From NCBI RefSeq assembly GCF_009176645.1, contig NZ_AP019007.1, forward strand, positions 3,224,001 through 3,288,000: a DNA stretch of 64,000 nucleotides, given 5' to 3'. Positions 58,917-64,000 of the stretch are shown here, in pieces (positions within the stretch are counted from its first letter, which is position 1; every line of letters starts with the position of its first letter). A model generated the notes under the pieces. That model saw only the letters and a program-made list of their open reading frames with translations. It ran no database searches and was not told the DNA's origin. Origin of the DNA: Enterobacter oligotrophicus (GTDB lineage: Bacteria; Pseudomonadota; Gammaproteobacteria; Enterobacterales; Enterobacteriaceae). Both the position numbers and the translations under genes were made by a program.

Positions 58917-59921
58917 GTGAAACTGGATGAAATCGCCCGGCTAGCCGGCGTGTCACGAACTACGGCCAGCTATGTGATTAACGGTAAAGCAAAGCAGTAC
59001 CGTGTCAGCGATAAGACCGTTGAAAAAGTCATGGCGGTGGTTCGTGAGCATAACTACCATCCGAATGCTGTCGCAGCCGGTTTACGTGCCGGACGCACCC
59101 GCTCTATTGGTCTGGTGATCCCAGACCTGGAAAACACCAGCTATACCCGTATCGCCAACTACCTTGAACGTCAGGCTCGCCAGCGCGGCTATCAGTTACT
59201 GATCGCCTGTTCGGAAGACCAGCCAGACAACGAAATGCGTTGCATTGAGCATCTGCTTCAGCGTCAGGTTGATGCGATCATCGTCTCCACCTCTTTACCG
59301 CCGGAGCATCCGTTCTATCAGCGCTGGGCAAACGATCCGTTCCCGATTGTGGCGCTGGATCGGGCGCTGGATCGTGAACATTTCACCAGTGTAGTGGGTG
59401 CCGATCAGGACGATGCAGAAATGCTGGCTGCTGAGCTGAGAACTTTCCCGGCTGAAACGGTGCTGTATCTTGGTGCGTTGCCGGAGCTTTCTGTGAGCTT
59501 TCTGCGCGAACAGGGGTTCAGGACGGCCTGGAAAGACGATCCGCGTGAAGTTCACTATCTTTATGCCAACAGCTATGAACGTGAAGCCGCAGCGCAACTG
59601 TTCGAAAAATGGCTGGAAACGCATCCCATGCCGCAGGCCCTGTTCACCACCTCGTTTGCGTTGTTACAGGGGGTGATGGATGTGACGTTACGTCGTGACG
59701 GAAAGCTGCCGTCCGATCTGGCGATTGCGACGTTTGGGGATAACGAGCTACTCGATTTCCTGCAATGTCCTGTGCTGGCTGTTGCTCAGCGCCATCGCGA
59801 CGTTGCTGAACGCGTGCTTGAAATTGTGCTCGCGAGCCTTGATGAGCCACGTAAACCGAAACCGGGGCTGACTCGCATCAAACGTAATCTCTATCGTCGC
59901 GGCATTTTGAGCCGTCACTGA
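58917..59921 (+). CDS. cra: Catabolite repressor/activator Cra (FruR)
   Basis: LacI-family regulator of glycolysis and gluconeogenesis that responds to fructose-1-phosphate. A GTG start at 58917 behind GAGGGG gives 334 residues, as in E. coli. The helix-turn-helix is [19 protein letters not shown] (~2-20). The effector domain begins around [15 protein letters not shown] (~63-77). It is distinct from the island regulator at 12139. Confidence 0.97.
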   Translation: MKLDEIARLAGVSRTTASYVINGKAKQYRVSDKTVEKVMAVVREHNYHPNAVAAGLRAGRTRSIGLVIPDLENTSYTRIANYLERQARQRGYQLLIACSEDQPDNEMRCIEHLLQRQVDAIIVSTSLPPEHPFYQRWANDPFPIVALDRALDREHFTSVVGADQDDAEMLAAELRTFPAETVLYLGALPELSVSFLREQGFRTAWKDDPREVHYLYANSYEREAAAQLFEKWLETHPMPQALFTTSFALLQGVMDVTLRRDGKLPSDLAIATFGDNELLDFLQCPVLAVAQRHRDVAERVLEIVLASLDEPRKPKPGLTRIKRNLYRRGILSRH

Positions 59922-59931
59922 ATAAATGGCA

Positions 59932-59956
59932 GGGGTAGCGAAGCTGCCCCATTTTG
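59932..59956 (+). terminator. cra terminator
   Basis: An 8-bp stem GGGGTAGC / GCTGCCCC (one G-U pair) with a GAA loop, then ATTTTG. Confidence 0.75.
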
Positions 59957-60440
59957 TAAAAAACGTGGAAAGATAATTCCCGGAGAAAAATTAGGATAAT
60001 TCTTTAGGAATTTTACCCTGCTCTTAGTCTTAATTCGTATTGCCCTTTTAAATCATCGTTAAAAGAAAATTCATCTGCTTTTTAAACAGCGTTTATGTAT
60101 TATTTTGTTACAAACGTCATTCAGATGATGAATATTCAGACGTTTTTCCATTCTCCCTCTTAACCTGCCAGCCTGCTTGTGTGTTCAGGCGTCCCCGTCA
60201 TGAAACTGGCGCTGTTATCCCCTGCGAATATGTCTTAAAATGCTGCCCGCGTCGCAAACTGACACTTTATATTTCCCTGCGATGATATTGAGTGAGTCTT
60301 AACGCTCGTGTGCATATTCGGTTTTTTTCTTACAAATATTCATAACGTTAATTTTGCCTCGCCAGTTGTGCAGTTATTAATCAGGTCGGGATATCTTCGT
60401 AAATAGCGGGCTTTCGGGTCTGTATAGCGACAGTCCTGGC
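59957..60440. other. Non-coding gap between cra and the mra promoter
   Basis: About 480 bp with no credible gene on either strand. 59970-60130 and 60260-60370 are AT-rich. I see no tRNA, repeat or convincing sRNA terminator in it. A long gap at this place is also known from E. coli. Confidence 0.6.
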
Positions 60441-60470
60441 TTGACAAGGTTTTCCCTCGCTCCGTAAACT
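60441..60470 (+). promoter_or_regulatory. mra (dcw cluster) promoter
   Basis: A perfect -35 TTGACA (60441-60446), an 18-bp spacer and a -10 TAAACT (60465-60470), as in the E. coli mra promoter that drives much of the dcw cluster. Confidence 0.8.
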
Positions 60471-60478
60471 CCTTTAGG

Positions 60479-60502
60479 TGGGAATTTGTGGGTTAAAGTG
60501 GT
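60479..60502 (+). promoter_or_regulatory. MraZ-binding repeats
   Basis: TGGG at 60479, TGGG at 60489 and TGGT at 60499, spaced by exactly 10 bp. This is the TGGG-N6 repeat bound by MraZ just downstream of the mra promoter for autorepression. Confidence 0.8.
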
Positions 60503-60521
60503 GAGGAGGGGTGAGGCTGGC

Positions 60522-60980
60522 ATGTTCCGTGGAGCAACGTTAGTCAATCTCGACAGCAAAGGGCGTTTATCGGTGCCAACCCGATACCGCGACCGGCTGA
60601 TTGAGAACGCTTCAGGTCAAATGGTTTGCACCATTGACATCAACTCCCCCTGCCTGCTGCTTTACCCTTTGCCTGAATGGGAAATTATTGAGCAAAAGCT
60701 GTCGCGACTGTCGAGCATGAACCCGCAGGAACGCCGCGTGCAGCGGCTGTTATTGGGACATGCCAGTGAGTGTCAGATGGATAGTGCAGGGCGATTACTG
60801 ATTGCGCCTGTGTTGCGGCAACATGCCGGTCTGACCAAAGAAGTGATGCTGGTCGGGCAGTTCAACAAGTTTGAACTGTGGGACGAAACGACCTGGTATC
60901 AACAGGTCAAGGAAGATATCGACGCTGAGCAGTCTGATTCCGCGACATTATCGGAACGGCTGCAGGACTTGTCTCTATAA
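60522..60980 (+). CDS. mraZ: Transcriptional regulator MraZ
   Basis: DNA-binding repressor of the dcw cluster, related to AbrB. ATG 60522 gives 152 residues beginning [16 protein letters not shown]. Two SpoVT/AbrB-like halves start at residues ~5 and ~80, each with a DxxGR motif (DSKGRLS, DSAGRLL). A longer in-frame start at 60486 lies in the operator repeats and is rejected. Confidence 0.96.
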   Translation: MFRGATLVNLDSKGRLSVPTRYRDRLIENASGQMVCTIDINSPCLLLYPLPEWEIIEQKLSRLSSMNPQERRVQRLLLGHASECQMDSAGRLLIAPVLRQHAGLTKEVMLVGQFNKFELWDETTWYQQVKEDIDAEQSDSATLSERLQDLSL

Positions 60981-60982
60981 AT

Positions 60983-61924
60983 ATGATGGAAAATTATAAA
61001 CATACAACGGTGTTGCTGGATGAGGCCGTTAACGGCCTGAATATTCGTCCGGACGGCATCTACATTGATGGCACTTTTGGTCGCGGTGGTCATTCGCGTC
61101 TGATCCTCTCTCAGCTTGGAGCGGAAGGACGCCTGCTGGCAATCGATCGCGATCCGCAGGCGATTGCCGTTGCGCAAACCATCGATGACCCACGCTTTTC
61201 CATCGTGCATGGACCTTTCTCTGCGCTCGCGGATTACGTTGCCGAGCGCGGTCTGACGGGCAAGATCGACGGGATTCTTCTCGATCTTGGCGTCTCTTCA
61301 CCCCAGCTTGATGACGCCGAACGCGGTTTCTCCTTTATGCGCGATGGTCCGCTGGACATGCGTATGGACCCAACGCGCGGTCAGTCTGCTGCAGAGTGGT
61401 TACAAACCGCTGACGAAGCGGATATTGCCTGGGTGATCAAAACCTTCGGCGAAGAGCGTTTTGGCAAACGCATTGCACGCGCCATCGTTGAGCGTAACCG
61501 TATTGAGCCGATGACCCGCACCAAAGAGCTGGCAGAGGTTATCGCGGCAGCAACGCCGGTGAAGGATAAGCACAAACATCCCGCGACCCGTACCTTCCAG
61601 GCGGTTCGCATCTGGGTAAACAGTGAACTGGAGGAAATAGAGCTGGCGCTAAAAAGCTCGCTCGACGTGCTGGCCCCAGGTGGGCGGTTATCCATCATCA
61701 GCTTCCATTCGCTGGAAGACCGCATTGTGAAACGCTTTATGCGTGAACAAAGCCGCGGTCCTCAGGTTCCTGCGGGGTTGCCGATGACGGAAGAACAACT
61801 CAGGAAGCTGGGTGGCCGTCAGTTGCGAGCATTAGGCAAGTTGATGCCGGGCGAAGAAGAGGTGGCAGAGAATCCACGTGCCCGTAGTTCAGTGCTGCGT
61901 ATTGCAGAAAGGACGAACGCATGA
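60983..61924 (+). CDS. rsmH: 16S rRNA m4C1402 methyltransferase
   Basis: N4-methylates C1402 of 16S rRNA in the P site. It has 313 residues, as in E. coli. The SAM motif [10 protein letters not shown] is at ~28-37. It lies 2 bp after mraZ and overlaps ftsL by 4 bp, inside the dcw cluster. Confidence 0.97.
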   Translation: MMENYKHTTVLLDEAVNGLNIRPDGIYIDGTFGRGGHSRLILSQLGAEGRLLAIDRDPQAIAVAQTIDDPRFSIVHGPFSALADYVAERGLTGKIDGILLDLGVSSPQLDDAERGFSFMRDGPLDMRMDPTRGQSAAEWLQTADEADIAWVIKTFGEERFGKRIARAIVERNRIEPMTRTKELAEVIAAATPVKDKHKHPATRTFQAVRIWVNSELEEIELALKSSLDVLAPGGRLSIISFHSLEDRIVKRFMREQSRGPQVPAGLPMTEEQLRKLGGRQLRALGKLMPGEEEVAENPRARSSVLRIAERTNA

Positions 61925-62286
61925 TCAGCAGAGTGACAGAAACCCTCAGCAAAGTTAAGGGATCGTTAGGAAGCAACGAGCGCCATGCCTTGCCTGGCGT
62001 GATCGGCGACGATCTTTTGCGGTTCGGGAAACTGCCACTCTGCTTGTTCATTTGCATCATTGTGACGGCAGTAACGGTGGTCACCACGGCCCACCACACC
62101 CGTTTATTAACTGCGCAGCGCGAACAGATGGTACTGGAACGCGATGCGCTGGATATTGAATGGCGAAACCTGATCCTGGAAGAAAACGCGCTCGGCGATC
62201 ACAGCCGGGTTGAACGGATCGCAACGGAAAAGCTGCAACTGCAGCATGTTGATCCTTCGCAGGAAAATATCGTAGTACAAAAATAA
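61921..62286 (+). CDS. ftsL: Cell-division protein FtsL
   Basis: Bitopic divisome protein that with FtsB and FtsQ activates FtsWI. It has 121 residues, as in E. coli. A cytoplasmic N-terminus is followed by one transmembrane segment (~38-57, rich in I, V, T) and a periplasmic coiled coil (~60-100) with heptad leucines. It overlaps rsmH by 4 bp. Confidence 0.96.
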   Translation: MISRVTETLSKVKGSLGSNERHALPGVIGDDLLRFGKLPLCLFICIIVTAVTVVTTAHHTRLLTAQREQMVLERDALDIEWRNLILEENALGDHSRVERIATEKLQLQHVDPSQENIVVQK

Positions 62287-62301
62287 GGGAAAACGCGACG
62301 C

Positions 62302-64000
62302 ATGAGAGCAGCGGCAAAAACGCTAAAACCAAAACGTCAGGAAGAACAGGCCAACTTTGTCAGTTGGCGTTTTGCGTTGCTTTGCGGCTGCATTTTACTG
62401 GCGCTGGGTTTCCTGCTGGGACGCGTGGCCTGGTTGCAAATCATCGCCCCTGACATGCTGGTTCGCCAGGGTGACATGCGCTCTCTTCGCGTCCAGGAAG
62501 TGTCCACGTCTCGTGGGATGATCACCGACCGTTCCGGCCGTCCGCTGGCGGTGAGCGTGCCGGTGAAGGCGATCTGGGCCGATCCGAAAGAGCTGCACGA
62601 TGCAGGGGGCATTACGCTGGATAACCGCTGGAAAGCGCTTTCTGATGCCCTGAAAATGCCGCTGGATCAGCTGGCCTCCCGCGTTAACGCCAACCCGAAA
62701 GGGCGTTTTATCTATCTCGCGCGTCAGGTGAACCCTGACATGGCGGACTACATCCGAAAACTGAAACTGCCGGGGATTCACCTGCGTGAGGAATCACGTC
62801 GTTACTATCCTTCCGGCGAAGTAACTGCTCACCTCATTGGCTTCACCAACGTCGATAGCCAGGGGATTGAGGGCGTTGAAAAGAGCTTTGATAAGTGGCT
62901 CACCGGTCAGCCGGGCGAGCGTATCGTGCGTAAAGACCGTTATGGCCGCGTCATTGAAGATATCTCTTCCACGGACAGCCAGGCCGCGCACAACCTGGCG
63001 CTGAGCATTGATGAACGTTTGCAGGCGCTGGTGTATCGCGAGCTGAACAACGCTGTCGCCTTTAACAAGGCGGAATCCGGCAGCGCCGTGCTGGTGGATG
63101 TCAGCACGGGCGAAGTGCTGGCGATGGCCAACAGCCCGTCTTATAACCCGAACAACTTCACAGGCACCGCGAAAGATGCGATGCGTAACCGGGCGATCAC
63201 GGACGTGTTCGAACCGGGATCTACCGTAAAACCGATGGTGGTGATGACGGCGCTACAGCGCGGCATCGTCAACGAAAGTACCGTTCTGAATACGATCCCT
63301 TACCGCATTAACGGCCATGAAATCAAAGATGTGGCCCGTTACAGCGAACTGACCCTGACCGGGGTCTTACAGAAGTCGAGTAACGTCGGTGTTTCAAAGC
63401 TGGCGTTAGCGATGCCGTCCTCAGCGTTAGTAGAGACTTACTCACGTTTTGGGCTTGGAAAGGCGACCAATTTGGGGTTGGTCGGAGAACGCAGTGGCTT
63501 ATATCCTCAAAAACAACGGTGGTCTGACATAGAGAGGGCCACCTTCTCTTTCGGCTACGGGCTAATGGTAACCCCGTTACAGTTAGCGCGAGTCTACGCA
63601 ACGATCGGCAGCTATGGCGTCTATCGCCCGCTGTCGATTACCAAAGTTGATCCACCGGTTCCGGGCGAGCGTATCTTCCCGGAATCTATCGTTCGTACCG
63701 TCGTCCATATGATGGAAAGCGTGGCGCTGCCGGGCGGCGGTGGCGTGAAGGCGGCGATCAAAGGCTATCGCATCGCGATTAAAACCGGTACGGCGAAAAA
63801 GGTGGGGCCGGATGGCCGCTACATCAACAAATACATTGCCTATACCGCAGGCGTTGCGCCTGCAAGCAATCCGCGTTTTGCGCTGGTGGTCGTCATTAAC
63901 GATCCACAGGCGGGTAAATACTACGGCGGTGCCGTCTCCGCACCTGTGTTCGGGGCTATCATGGGCGGCGTATTGCGCACCATGAACATTGAACCGGATG
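62302..64000 (+). CDS. ftsI: Penicillin-binding protein 3, 3' end beyond window
   Basis: Septal peptidoglycan transpeptidase, partner of FtsW. ATG 62302 starts an open frame to the window edge: 566 codons, about 22 short of the 588 of E. coli. One N-terminal transmembrane segment (~24-42) is followed by a pedestal domain (~60-230). The transpeptidase motifs are SxxK at S307-K310 (GSTVKP), SxN at S359-N361 and KTGT at 494-497. The residues after V332 (NTIPYRIN) show no insertion of the kind linked to aztreonam/avibactam resistance. Confidence 0.97.
   Translation, partial: MRAAAKTLKPKRQEEQANFVSWRFALLCGCILLALGFLLGRVAWLQIIAPDMLVRQGDMRSLRVQEVSTSRGMITDRSGRPLAVSVPVKAIWADPKELHDAGGITLDNRWKALSDALKMPLDQLASRVNANPKGRFIYLARQVNPDMADYIRKLKLPGIHLREESRRYYPSGEVTAHLIGFTNVDSQGIEGVEKSFDKWLTGQPGERIVRKDRYGRVIEDISSTDSQAAHNLALSIDERLQALVYRELNNAVAFNKAESGSAVLVDVSTGEVLAMANSPSYNPNNFTGTAKDAMRNRAITDVFEPGSTVKPMVVMTALQRGIVNESTVLNTIPYRINGHEIKDVARYSELTLTGVLQKSSNVGVSKLALAMPSSALVETYSRFGLGKATNLGLVGERSGLYPQKQRWSDIERATFSFGYGLMVTPLQLARVYATIGSYGVYRPLSITKVDPPVPGERIFPESIVRTVVHMMESVALPGGGGVKAAIKGYRIAIKTGTAKKVGPDGRYINKYIAYTAGVAPASNPRFALVVVINDPQAGKYYGGAVSAPVFGAIMGGVLRTMNIEPD

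Overview
The window is a chromosomal stretch of a gamma-proteobacterium of the family Enterobacteriaceae, most like the Enterobacter / Lelliottia / Leclercia group. Gene order follows the E. coli K-12 '0 to 2 minute' region almost gene for gene, from the rpsT leader through ribF and carAB to leuABCD, ilvIH, cra and the start of the dcw cell-division cluster. Protein lengths are within a few residues of the E. coli ones. The genus is an inference; no rRNA or species marker is present. There are no tRNA or rRNA genes, insertion sequences, prophage genes or CRISPR arrays.

Layout. 1-6189: rpsT leader and promoter (minus strand), then ribF-ileS-lspA-fkpB-ispH. 6190-13146: an accessory island where E. 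coli has rihC. It holds two tandem cupin phosphoglucose-isomerase-like genes, a convergent operon of an unusual two-domain mannose-6-phosphate-isomerase-like protein plus a complete mannose-family PTS (IIA, IIB, IIC, IID), and a LacI-type regulator. A shared 16-bp operator sits at all three promoters. 13147-22404: dapB, carAB with PurR and ArgR sites, a YgdI/YgdR-type lipoprotein, kefFC and folA; the cai/fix cluster that K-12 has between carB and kefF is absent. 22443-30237: apaH-apaG-rsmA-pdxA-surA-lptD and djlA. 30268-36333: rluA, rapA and LexA-controlled polB. 36490-41680: araBAD/araC with I1-I2, CRP and O2 sites. 41809-49605: yabI, thiBPQ under a TPP riboswitch, sgrR/sgrS-sgrT/setA, and a Hok-type toxin. 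49697-58737: leuLABCD, leuO and ilvIH. 58917-64000: cra, mraZ, rsmH, ftsL and a truncated ftsI.

How it works together. Most of the window is core metabolism: FAD, isoprenoid, lysine, pyrimidine/arginine, folate, pyridoxal, thiamine and branched-chain amino acid synthesis, plus outer-membrane assembly and cell-wall synthesis. Several modules manage sugar flux: araBAD, SgrR/SgrS/SgrT/SetA (sugar-phosphate stress), Cra, and the new PTS island. The island is the best candidate for an undescribed system: one PTS uptake route, three separate predicted sugar-phosphate isomerases, and one LacI-type repressor with a perfect CRP site. Its substrate cannot be read from the sequence.
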